A stretch of 64,000 bases of DNA from Macrothele yani (lineage: Eukaryota > Arthropoda > Arachnida > Araneae > Macrothelidae): assembly GCA_039090855.1 (NCBI GenBank), contig CM077011.1, positions 23,375,001-23,439,000 on the forward strand, given 5' to 3'. The position numbers were made by a program, and so were the translations under genes. Shown piece by piece: positions 10,921 through 21,553 of this stretch (positions within the stretch are counted from its first letter, which is position 1; every line of letters begins with the position of its first letter). The notes under the pieces were generated by a model. That model had not been told where the DNA came from. It made no database searches and worked only from the letters and a program-made list of their open reading frames with translations.

Positions 10921-12789
10921 CACAACCAATCACCATTATACCAACTCCATGCCACTAATCATTGAGTTTTTCAATTAAAAAAACACGCGCAAGCATTCCA
11001 TTATATTTGTCAACATTCCATAGTCCCAATTTTACACGACGAAATTTGCTCCCGTTTTTTAGTTCTTTTGCCGTCAATTAGAAATTATTTTCGTTCAAAC
11101 TGATAAAAAAGGAAGCGGAGCCCTTTGTGGACACAATAAAAACGTTAGAATTGGCAGCTGAAAGCTTTTTCTTTGTTTTTCTTTTTGTTTCTTTTCTAAC
11201 TGTAGCTTCTGAAGTCGCGATCGAGGCCAGCAATATAGGATCAATGACGTCACTTGTCGGTTCGGTGAGTCTTGATGAAAAACGTTGTTCCCGATCAGTG
11301 TGTTCGGCTTTGTTTACATGCAACCTGATCCCAACCAACGTGAAGGCGTCAAGGAGAGTAGTTCATGATAAATTTTAGGCATTTCATTTTCAGAATGTTT
11401 CGTACTTTTGTTCTGGAAGTCCATAAATTTTACGTATTCGTTTTTATAGAATTTGTTATAATAGACGCCTTAATGAGCTTAGATTTTGCAATAGCATCGC
11501 CCAAAATTTGCCAACTGTACCCGAGTTATCGGCTCGTGTTGGCGACTTGTCCTAGTTATTATTACTATTATTATTTTCTTTTCAGATTTAGACGAACGCA
11601 CGAAACGGCCATGACAACGGTGAAATGTGATGTAGCTATGAAATCCTTCTGCGCATGGGCAAGCTCAAGTCTGACCTTAAGATAGAAAGAAAAACTGAAT
11701 CGCAAGTGTATGGAATTGGTAACATTTGGTCTAAGATATCTACACGTTACATCCCATAACGTTATATAACGTTTTAAGCATCGTTTTCAATAGAGGGGGT
11801 CGAGTGATAGCCAAAGTTTTCTACGACGAACCGTTTTCATAGCATCAAAAATGCATTTTTGTAATGGCTTTCGTCACAGTTAGCATCATATTCTCGCAAT
11901 TTAAGCAAATTGCTATGCGATACTATTACGTTTGTGTATAACGTGATTGTATAATGTTCGGCGATAGTTCGGTCTTAAAACATAATGTTGAGTGCCAATG
12001 AAATTAACTATTGTTGCGGCTATCCACGTGACAGCATGCGGAACGATCCGATTTCAAGAATAGTTTTGACTACTTCCCTTACACATTTCCGTTAATCGAT
12101 TTTTTTTACCTAGGATCTAATTTAATGTTGTCGGAAAAGCTGCACAGCATCAAAACTTTTCTGATAATGTTACAATCCATAGTTCTTCAGATTCGCTACA
12201 CAAAAGATTCGCCAGATACTGCGCTGGATACTCTTCTGTTGCTAGACGTCGTTTCGTGAAGTCCCAGATTTGCTTAATCGGCAAAATTCGTCCACCAATG
12301 TAGCCATGTGGACATGCAAACAGCTTGCGGACACTGTCGCATGCGGTGTGCGTCTTGTGATTATCGTCCGATAATAAGGCGCTTGACATGCTGTTGACAA
12401 TTGCTCAGATCGTAGGGCGGCGGTGAATGTTCATCCGTACCCTAGGCTGTAAAATGATCATCAATGACTCTGAGATATCCTTACGAGATGGCACTTTACA
12501 CTAGAATCGCAGCAGTGGGTGCACTATACTGCTCAGCTATTCACGACAAGGAACTCCTTTAGCCGGTATCGTCTTTACGACCATATCGCTATCATAGATA
12601 AATTTTGTTCTCGTCGGTTAAACAGTATTTCGCCAGTTTTCACCCATACACATTTTCACTGCAATTTAGCATGTATGTCGCTTTTCGTAGGCGCTATGCA
12701 AAGATCAGAGTGCTTTCCTCGAATACCAGCTGCCTACAGGCCTCGCGTCGGTGAATTCTAATAATAAATACAGGCGGTACTCAAACAGT
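10921..12789. other. No gene recognised
   Basis: Mixed AT-rich DNA with short ORFs of no recognisable family. At 12206-12230 a 25-bp segment resembles the start of the 181-bp satellite unit (GATTCGCCAGATACTGCGCTG). Nothing else was identified. Confidence 0.5.
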
Positions 12790-12979
12790 TGTATTATTGT
12801 TGGATAGCTTTTCGGAAGTTGCATTTCTGGCAATGACAACAATTTGGCGAATCTGTCTATCATCTGAATCGGTAGTTGTTCTTGAGAGACCGGATTCTGT
12901 ACGACGACATGCTACATTTCATTGTGTCCACTGTCTCTACACTGGAAAATTCGCCATATAATTCGCCATATCCTGCGGT
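12790..12979. repeat. Diverged outlying unit of the 181-bp satellite
   Basis: Reads in register with the array at 13989-15400 (TTGGCGAATCTGTCTATCATCTG ... TACGACGACATGCTACATT ... GTCTCTACACTGG) but is much more diverged. It is cut off from the main array by the LINE inserted at about 12980. Confidence 0.8.
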
Positions 12980-13969
12980 ATTGAAGATGCATACATTAAT
13001 ATTATTAATAACATATATGAAAATGCAAGTGCAAAGATTCGGCTGTTTGAAAGTACAACACACATAAAAATTGGAAAGGGAGTGAGACAAGGTGACACCA
13101 TATCTCCGAAGCTCTTTAATGCCACATTGGAAAATGTCTTTCAATCACTGAACTGGGAAAACAAAGGGATAAAGATTAATGGAGATTATCTAACCCACCT
13201 TCGTTTTGCTGATGACGTAGTCATTTTTGCAACCACCCCATCAGAGCTGCAGAGTATGATCCAGGAACTTGCTGACAAGAGTAAAGAAGTGGGATTAAAA
13301 ATGAACTTTCAGAAGACAAAAGTGATGTTCAATGCTTTTACAAGAAATGAAGATTTATCGATTGATGGAGAAAAACTGGAGATAACAGATACGTATGTTT
13401 ATCTTGGACAGCAGATATCAAATGAGGGTCACATTGATGAAGAAATTAATCGGCGTACAAAACTTGCCTGGAGAGCTTTTGGAAGAAACAGCATAATTTT
13501 TAAGAGCAATATGCCATTATGTCTTAAAAGAAAAGTGTTTGATCAATGCATCCTTCCAGTGCTTACGTATGGTGCAGAGACGTGGACCTTAACTAAAAGA
13601 GACATACAAAGGCTGCAGACAACTCAAAGTAGCATGGAGAGGTGCATGCTTGGTATAACCAGGAGAGATAAGAAGAGGAACTCGTGGATCCGAAAAATGA
13701 CGAGAGTGGAAGACATCATGATCAGAGTTAAATCCCTGAAATGGCAATGGGCTGGACATACTGCCAGAAGGACAGACCATAGATGGACAGCCGAAATTTT
13801 AGATTGGATTCCAAGGGACAGGAAAAGACCCAGAAAAAGACCACATGGGAGATGGGTGGATGAAATTCGTAAATATGCGGGAGTGACATGGAGGAGACTG
13901 GCACAAGACAGACCGTTGTGGAGGAAACTTGGGGAGACCTTCGTCCAGCAGTGGATTGATAATGGTTGA
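12980..13969 (+). pseudogene. Reverse transcriptase, C-terminal part of a non-LTR retrotransposon
   Basis: Open frame of 329 codons from 12980 (IEDAYINIINNIYENASAKI). It carries GVRQGDTISPKLF (RT motif B), LRFADDVVIFA (catalytic FADD) and YVYLGQ, then the thumb and C-terminal region (LPVLTYGAETWTLTKRDIQR, WRKLGETFVQQW). The endonuclease and first RT motifs are missing, so the copy is 5' truncated although the remaining frame is intact. It resembles the RTE-like proteins often listed as F52C9.6-like; the clade is uncertain. The stop at 13969 is followed directly by the (TGA)n tail. Confidence 0.85.
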
Positions 13970-13988
13970 CAATGATGATGATGATGAT
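12980..13988 (+). mobile_element. 5'-truncated RTE-like LINE inserted in the 181-bp satellite
   Basis: The insertion interrupts the satellite at its GCGCTGTATAGAATTATT segment: CTGCGGTATT lies at the left and ACAATTATTACTGG at the right. The 3' end is GATAATGGTTGACAATGATG followed by further TGA units, as in the shorter copy at 10623-10908. The intact frame suggests it is fairly young. Confidence 0.85.
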
Positions 13989-15400
13989 ACAATTATTACT
14001 GGATATCTGTTGGGAAGTTAAATTTCTGGTACTGAGAACCATTTGGTGAATCTGTCTATCATCTGTATCGATAGTCATTCTAGACCGAACGGATTATGTA
14101 GGACGACATCATACATTCACCTGTGTCTACTGTCTCTACACTGGAGATTCGCCAGATAATGCGCTGTATAGAATTATTACTGGATATATGTTGGGAAGTT
14201 AAATTTCTGGTACTGAGAACCATTTGGCGAATCTGTCTATCATCTGTATCGATAGTCATTCTAGACCGAACGGATTATATAGGACGACATCATACATTCC
14301 CCTGTGTCTGCTGTCTCTACACTGGAGATTCGCCAGATAATGTGCTGTATAGAATTATTACTGGATATATGTTGGGAAGTTAAATTTCTGGTACTGAGAA
14401 CCATTTGGCGAATCTGTCTATCATCTGTATCGATAGTCATTCTAGACCGAACGGATTATGTAGGACGACATCATACATTCCCCTGTGTCTACTGTCTCTA
14501 CACTGGAGATTCGCCAGATAATGCGCTGTATAGAATTATTACTGGATATATGTTGGGAAGTTAAATTTCTGGTACTGAGAACCATTTGGCAAATCTGTCT
14601 ATCATCTGTATCGATAGTCATTCTAGACCGAACGGATTATGTAGGACGACATCATACATTCCCCTGTGTCTACTGTCTCTACACTGGAGATTCGCCAGAT
14701 AATGCGCTGTATAGAATTATTACTGGATATATGTTGGGAAGTTAAATTTCTGGTACTGAGAACCATTTGGCGAATCTGTCTATCATCTGTATCGATAGTC
14801 ATTCTAGACCGAACGGATTATGTAGGACGACATCATACATTCCCCTGTGTCTACTGTCTCTAAACTGGAGATTCGCCAGATAATGCGCTGTATAGAATTA
14901 TTACTGGATATCTGTTGGGAAGTTAAATTTCTGGTACTGAGAACCATTTGGCGAATCTGTCTATCATCTGTATCGATAGTCATTCTAGAGCGAACGGATT
15001 ATGTAGGACGACATCATACATTCCCCTGTGTCTACTGTCTCTACACTGGAGATTCGCCAGATAATGCGCTGTATAGAATTATTACTGGATATCTGTTGGG
15101 AAGTTGCATTTCTGGCACGGAAAAACATTTGGCGAAACTTTCTATCATCTCTATCGATAGTCATTCTAGAGCGAACGGATTATGTAGGACGACATCATAC
15201 ATTCCCCTGTGTCTACTGTCTCTACACTGGAGATTCGCCAGATAATGCGCTGTATAGAATTATTACTGGATATCTGTTGGGAAGTTGCATTTCTGGCACG
15301 GAAAAACATTTGGCGAATCTTTCTATCATCTCTATCGCTAGTTATTTTAATCGGCTGGATTTTGTACGACGACATGATGCATTCCATTGTGTCCACTTTT
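13989..15400. repeat. 181-bp tandem satellite, about 8 units
   Basis: The unit recurs exactly every 181 bp (for example CTGTGTCTACTGTCTCTACA near 14120, 14301, 14482, 14663, 14844, 15025, 15206). Central units are nearly identical; the last two, from about 15090, carry many substitutions. Each unit contains an inverted 9-mer, GATTCGCCA and TGGCGAATC, about 80 bp apart, and an ATCGATAGTC block. Because 181 is not divisible by three, the short ORFs inside simply shift frame each unit and are not genes. Confidence 0.93.
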
Positions 15401-15534
15401 GCGCACAACACACAACTGTTCGTGCATCACATTCCCGAATATACTGCAATTCCTAGACTGTTCCTGAAAGGCGAGGAAATGTGACTTTCTACACGGTAAT
15501 ACGAAAACGTAATGAAGAAAGAAAAGAATATAGA

Positions 15535-17745
15535 CGACACCGACATTTCAGTTTTAATGAGCACTTCTTTTGAATAATTTCCGACGCGAATGAAATTTCT
15601 CAAAGTCATTCAAAGGAACCGGTTAGAAAAAAATAAAACGAATTTCAACAATCGATAAAACATCCACAAATAGAAACAGCTACTTTCTTCGACCAGGGCT
15701 AAAAATTATTTTACGAAAATTAACAAATGGTGCACAAAATGGTTTTCCTAATAGAACAGAAGTGTCAGAGATAAAATTATTTTGAAATTGACAGTTAAAA
15801 GAAGAAATATAGAAGGAAACATGATATACATCTAAACTTCCTAGCGGAAGAATTTTGTATAAAGAAGAGTTGAAAATAGCCGAAAAGTATTCTCCATGCA
15901 AAAGCTATGCTAAGGAAGGCGAACTTTTGAAAAACGTCTCCCGGTAGCAGAGATAGCTAGAAAGAAGACTTGACGTTTACACTCCCAGTGGAAAGTTGTG
16001 TGCTATTAGAAAAGGATAATGCTCCAAAACTTTATCTTGGCTAAGGGCATATAGTAAAAAAATAAATTTATCGATAAGGTTTTTAGAAGCAAAGATACAT
16101 CTGCAAACAGAAGTACAAAAACACCACCTGCCGACAGAACTGTAAAATACAAAACTTTTCAAATACAAACCCAAAGTGCTCCACAAGGTAAATGGTAATC
16201 TGTGTTAAAAGTAATTTTTAAATCGCACATTTAGAAGCAGATATATTGAGAAAATAAAATAAACACTTGCGCCCATCTAGTGGCGAAGTTGTGCATAATT
16301 TTGTGAAGGAAATACATACAAAAACGTTTTCATAGTTAGTAGCACCTAACCAAAAAAACTTTTTCCATTGGCATTTTAGTCCCGCTGACATTTCTGTAAA
16401 TGGGAACGTAAACGTACGCCCTTCAGTGGGACTCTTGTGCTTTAAGAAAATCTTGAAATTATGTGAGAAACGTTTCGCACCGGAATCAGTCTCCAACAAA
16501 GAAATAATTTTCAAATTGGACTCTTAGGAACAGAGGTCCAACAAAAATAACATATACATCTACGTCCCCTGGCAAAAAAAAACTACACACTATTTTAAGC
16601 AGGAGGTAATCGAAATGAACGGTATCGGTCCACGAAATAATTTCTTCATTAGAGTTTTCGAAAGCTTAGATTTTGCTGCAAATGCATCAGAAGCAGAGAT
16701 AAATCCTTACTCCTCGTGGTTGCCAAACTGTTCTTTAGGAAAACTTAGAAATTATATGCAAAACATATTTCATCAAGAGCTGTATCCGAAGAAGAATTTC
16801 TCAAGTCGGACTTTTAGAAGCTATAACGAAGTAAATTTCTCCGTCATTTTTATCCGCGCCGGGGTTCGAACCCGGGTCCACTCATTCCGGAATAAGTTGC
16901 TCTACCAATTAAGCTACGCGGACTTTTATTTTGATTCCTATCTGCCTTTTTGTCGTGTGCGTCCTTCTGGCAGGTACGTCACATCTCCTGGTACGTTATA
17001 TCATCTCCCCCTTATTTTTTTTTTTTTTTTTTTTTTTTTTTGAAGTGCTGGAGAAAGGATTCTCTTATTTTTCCTATCTCGCGGTGTGGAAATAACATCA
17101 CAACAATGCGAGATTATGAACGGTCGGGTCATCCGGATAGTTCGGGCGCCATTATAACGAAGTGAATTTCTCCGTCATTTTTGGTCTACGCCGGGATTCG
17201 AAACCGGGTCCACTCATTCCGGAATAAGTTGCTCTACCAATTAAGCTACGCGGACTTTTATTCTGATTCCTATCTGCCTTTATGTCGTGTGCGTCCTTCT
17301 GGCAGGTACGTCACATCTCCTGGTACGTTATAAAGCATAGATATCAGGTAAAATGCAATTTACCTTTCCTTTTCCCCCTAGCGGAAAATCTATGCAGTAC
17401 TAAAAAAGGAGATTATACTTAAAATAGTCTTCTATATAAATGGCATCGTAAGGAAAAAACAATTCTATCTGATTTTTAGAAGCAAATATATGGAATAAAA
17501 TGTATTTTTATCTGATATCATCTGCATTTGAGCCGACTAGCGACGAAGCTGTGCACAAAAAGAAAACCGAATGCAAGAATTATCATTTGCACATTTCGAG
17601 TTTCCCAATGCGGAAATAATTTTTCAAATCTGACTAATGGTTGCGGAGATACGGTGGCCCCAGACAGACAGACGGACAAAGTCATAGCATTAGCCCGATT
17701 TTTTTCTACAAAAGACGTGCTTAAAATTAAAAACATATCACGAGC
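15535..17745 (+). mobile_element. E-family tandem-array element, copy 1 (interrupted)
   Basis: Starts with a GACACCGAnnTTTC-type end followed by GAGCACTTCTTTTGAATA. It then consists of diverged ~145-bp units, each with a TTTAGAAGC / GATAT / TTTACnCC segment; the CTAGTGG-like block recurs near 15838, 15980, 16123, 16270, 16415, 16562 and 16705. A dimeric SINE interrupts it at 16822-17333. The far end has CAGACAGACAGACGGACAAA and a palindromic AAAAGACGTGCTT terminus (17700-17745). See 54813-57066 for the clearest copy. Confidence 0.75.
16822..17333 (-). mobile_element. Dimeric tRNA-like SINE (SINE B composite)
   Basis: Two tRNA-like modules on the minus strand (16852-16923 and 17184-17255), each with an A-box-like GCTTAATTGGTAGAGC and a B box GGTTCGAA. 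Both are flanked by the same AAATTTACTTCGTTATA and GACGTACCTGCCAGAAGGAC sequences. They are separated by about 260 bp that includes a 27-T run (17014-17041). The same two-module layout recurs at 45689-46240, so the pair probably moves as one unit. The anticodon arm TTATTCCGGAATAA is palindromic and does not form a normal 7-base loop, so these are not functional tRNAs. Confidence 0.8.
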
Positions 17746-20739
17746 TTCTGGAATTTTTAGACCATAAAGACCGTAATGCGATATGAATAAATACTAGAAT
17801 ATAACAGTGAGGATAAATACTTAAGAACTTGTATTATATTATAGATAAATAAAATTAACTAGGTACGCAATTATTACTCCACATACCTGTAATGTATGCT
17901 AAAATTGGCATGCAAACCACGCATGAGGTGTTTGAAAAGGTGTACATTTTTCTAATTTTTAATACGTTTTGCATATTGGATAACTTTTATTTATTACTAA
18001 CGTTTAAGCGTTTGAAGATGAAACAAAGATATTTGAAATATCTTAAGCCCAAAGCAGCTCTTGGAAAAACTGCAGTGTTATAAGAACTTTGACTCTATAA
18101 CTTTAAAATAAAAAAAAAATCAGGTCTAAATAAACGCCAATCAAAATCTTAAGAATTTTTTTGCTGCATATAATGCTTGTTATTTGTATCAAATAGCCGA
18201 GGGAATTTCCAGACTATGTTAGGCAAGTTATAAGAAATGAAATCAAACCTCTTTAATCCTAATGCCAGCACAACATATAAATCTGATTAAAAAAGAGCTT
18301 CAGTTTCGATAAATCTTTGGCTGATGTATACTTTATGCAGAGTAAATGCATTTCTGGCTCAATTAGCTTAAGCCTAAAGTCCAAAGAGCTATATAAGCAT
18401 ATCCTTCTCAAAATATCTCTGGTGGTACTGCTTAGGGAGAACAGGCAAATCTTCTTTTAGATATTGCAGTAATTGGAAATACAACGGGAATCGGCTGGGG
18501 ATTTCTTCTATTTCAACATATTGAGTTCCTATTCTAAGACTCAATACTTTAAGCAAGACAGTATTAGAAAGTTATAAAGAAACCAAGGGAAATATCCCAA
18601 CATAGAAATGCTTTGGTGCCTTACGTGAGCATCCCTTGCCACCCTGAATTGTGGGTTTATTTGCAAGAGCTACTGACTATTATCTCTCCAAGGGCAAAAG
18701 TATGTATGTGTTCCATGCTTCTGTTTCTCTTTCTTTCTTTCTAACTGAATTGCGGGCAAACATCTCAAGGCTTAAATAAAGTTGTTAATCTTGAAAAATG
18801 GTAAAAAAGCAAACTCTGGTACTCATTTTTTTGTTCGCAATCTCCAAAATAAGAAAAGAAAGAAGCAAAACCGGTCGCATATTGAGAAAGTTACATAACT
18901 CTTTAAAAGAACTGTGGGACATAAATAGCTCGACATAGAATATTACGCATCAGAAATTATTTGTCTGAAATGTATGCAGACTGTGAGTATGTGTTTATTT
19001 TTGGGTTATGGAAATGGTTACAGTTGAGCACCAATCACGAAATATAGCTGAGAGAGATACAACGGAAAAACGATTCAGGGCGTAGCTAAGTTTTTGTCGT
19101 CCTCACCTGAGATTTTAGACCACTGCATTGGAATGATCTGAGTGACTAAAGTGCGCGCAAGAGGTGATAATACCTAAACGACGCCTTTATTACTAAGACA
19201 TAGTCACCACATATAGCAAATTTTTACCGCCGGTCTACAGATATATCCATTTTGTTACCATTTTAACGATGGTGTCTGTAATTCGTGGATATCTTTCGAT
19301 TCACACCAGATATGTATACTCACGATACTTTTGTTTGAGTTTTCGGTAGTATCTGTATATATTTGTTCTGCATTGTCAATGTCTCAAACCCGTTAAAAAA
19401 ATTTCACGACACTAATTGAGCAAATGCATTCATTTCCAGACAGCCTTTTGATTCCAGTGTAAACAGGAGCTCATGATTCTTACTAATCGATCACGTTAGA
19501 ACTGCTTTGTAAAATCTCATGAGACATGGATTTTGAACTTGCCATGGTGTTCCTAAAAGCTCTGAATCTAAGTTTTGGTGCTGCTGTACCTCAGATCATT
19601 AGGTGATTTGGGAGATCGTTAAACCCAGAAATTAAAGAAAACTTCAGAAATGTCCGATACTTGTTGCTGAATGCCATATTAGTTCTCCTAAATGCAATTC
19701 GAGCTAAGTTATTGGAATTGCAGATGACTGCTTCTAGCTAGGCTAAAGGATATTAAAACGTATCGGTGTCAAATTATCAGATACCATTTAGCGTACCTAA
19801 GGACCCAGACGTCTGCCACTTTCAATATCATCCTATTTATCTGGAACCCTATTTTACCAACGAGGATGCAAATCTTGAGTTTGGTCTGCAAGTTCATATT
19901 AAAAGTCATTTGTTCTTTTTCCGATGAAAGTCATAGAATTGTAAATGTTTCCGTGCGTTTCCTCATTTCTTCGCATTCTCATCGCTCTTACAGTGCAGAA
20001 ACATCAGTTTAAGTAGCATTTCAACTTCTGTTTTCTTAACTACATTGCAGTTGAATTCAATATTCATACGGATGGTTATTTTTATTTGAAAGCGTTTCTT
20101 TGAAGAATTGTTTGTAGAATAACGATCTTTACCTAAACGCCTGTGGGTAAAATTATACTATTATGCCTATTGAACTTTGCTTCTTTGTTCTCTGAGCTTA
20201 ATATCTGGGAAAGGTTTTTCACCCTGGGTAAACAGCTGGAGAAGATGGTACATCCTTCCCTTACTTCTTTTACATTTTTGTCCTTTGTATTTTCTTTAAA
20301 CAGTCCAATTCTGGTACCAGCTTTTTATGGGTATTCTGAATGGCGCTTATGTAACTTTTGGGGAAGGTTTTCAAACATTAATGACCTCAAACGCTTGCGG
20401 TGAATTTCACTACGATGTTTGCCCTCACTTGAGTTCCTCCTTTACTGCGATATTTGTTTATGTCTTCGGTAACACATCTCAGCGCCGTAAGATATAATGC
20501 TGTTTTAGGAAATCATAATTTTTTATTCACTTGATATTTTGTTTCTTGCAGTAACAACACTGTACATTACGAATTTTTTTTGATTATTACCCTATGCTCG
20601 TCTTGTATTTGTTGCTAGTTTCATTAGATCATTGGCAGTGTTTTCTTAACCGTGGAAATGACTGCATCTCCTTTCAATATGTTTAAGTTTGTAAGATCAA
20701 TTTGTTTCGCAAATAAGACAAAAAATACTGGCGCAGTTC
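17746..20739. other. No gene recognised (3 kb)
   Basis: AT-rich, few ORFs, no recognised repeat; a short CTTT-rich run lies near 18725. It could hold intronic or ancient repeat sequence, but nothing can be supported. Confidence 0.5.
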
Positions 20740-21186
20740 ACTTCCTCTAGCCCCTGGTTCATTCGGCCACTGAGTTGATCCACTGTAGCGTGTCGATCAG
20801 CTATCACGCACCTTCTCAGCCGACATTCACCTTTCACATCAATGGCACGTGGTGCTCCGCAGTTTCCACGTCGCTAATTCTCAATGGTTCCATTTCTCCT
20901 ATCACGATATACTTTAAACTCAGCAACACGCGAACAGTTCACAAACTTCGCTGTATCAGATTTACTGCCACCCTTGGTCCGAAAGCCGATAATCATCCCC
21001 TTTTGGAAATCTGATAAATCGCTCTTTTTATACATGAAAGTAACAAGTGATATGTTTTCAAAATGCCTACAACACACCTTATATACCCTCCAAGCCAGCT
21101 CACGACACGTGCCTTCTTTCATTGGGTACGCGCTGTTGACGTCAAAAGTAGGAGGTGGTCACAAAAATGTGACTCGACTGTGTATA
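20740..21186 (-). mobile_element. Tc1-like transposon, 5' end only
   Basis: The TIR ACAGTCGAGTCACATTTTTG is read inward from 21183. The minus strand then encodes MYKKSDLSDFQKGMIIGF (start at 21037), VNCSRVAEFKVYRD, GAPRAIDVKGECRLRRCV and VDQLSGRMNQ before the copy ends near 20740. It is the same family as 3870-5062 and helps reconstruct that copy's damaged N-terminus. The catalytic domain is absent. Confidence 0.88.
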
Positions 21187-21229
21187 TATGAAATATTGGA
21201 ATCATTGGGGGAGTAACTGCTTATCTGTC

Positions 21230-21553
21230 CCTCAAAATTATGATTTCACTTTATTGCACTTTTATTTATCCCTACTTTTCATATTGTATTTCGGTCTGGG
21301 GCTCGACTACCAATTACAACTTAACTAAATTTCAGATATTGCAAAAGAGATTTTTGGACTGTTGCAATTCAGATTTTATGTTCCTCCTTTTCAAATCTTA
21401 ATTTGATCTCCAGATTGCATCCTAATGTTGTTCAGTTATTAAATATTGCTCAATTATACCATTTTAACTCAGCAAAACTCATGCTGAAAAGGATAAAGAA
21501 TGACTCATTCTCTTCTTTAATTTCTTTACTTGTCCTTACCCATTCTTACTCAA
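21230..21553 (+). pseudogene. Non-LTR retrotransposon C-terminal remnant (CR1-like?)
   Basis: Degraded plus-strand coding for the region after the RT: FGLGLDYQLQL, ILQKRFLDCCN-like, and LNIAQLYHFNSAKLMLKRIK with HSYSTR, which resembles the C-terminal tail of CR1/Jockey-group LINEs. It is frameshifted and ends exactly where the pogo-like element begins. Clade assignment is weak; compare 61740-62945. Confidence 0.5.

Noticed and set aside
14123..15484. Tandem small genes of 60-140 codons
   Set aside because: They repeat with the 181-bp satellite and shift frame each unit; no coding conservation.
16615..16850. Conserved peptide also seen at 54170-54345, 55151-55417 and 56081-56356
   Set aside because: Similarity reflects the shared E-unit DNA. 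Other units carry stops in the same frame and there is no domain.
16852..16923. Functional tRNA gene on the minus strand
   Set aside because: The anticodon arm is a palindrome without a proper 7-base loop, and the unit is duplicated with SINE flanks.
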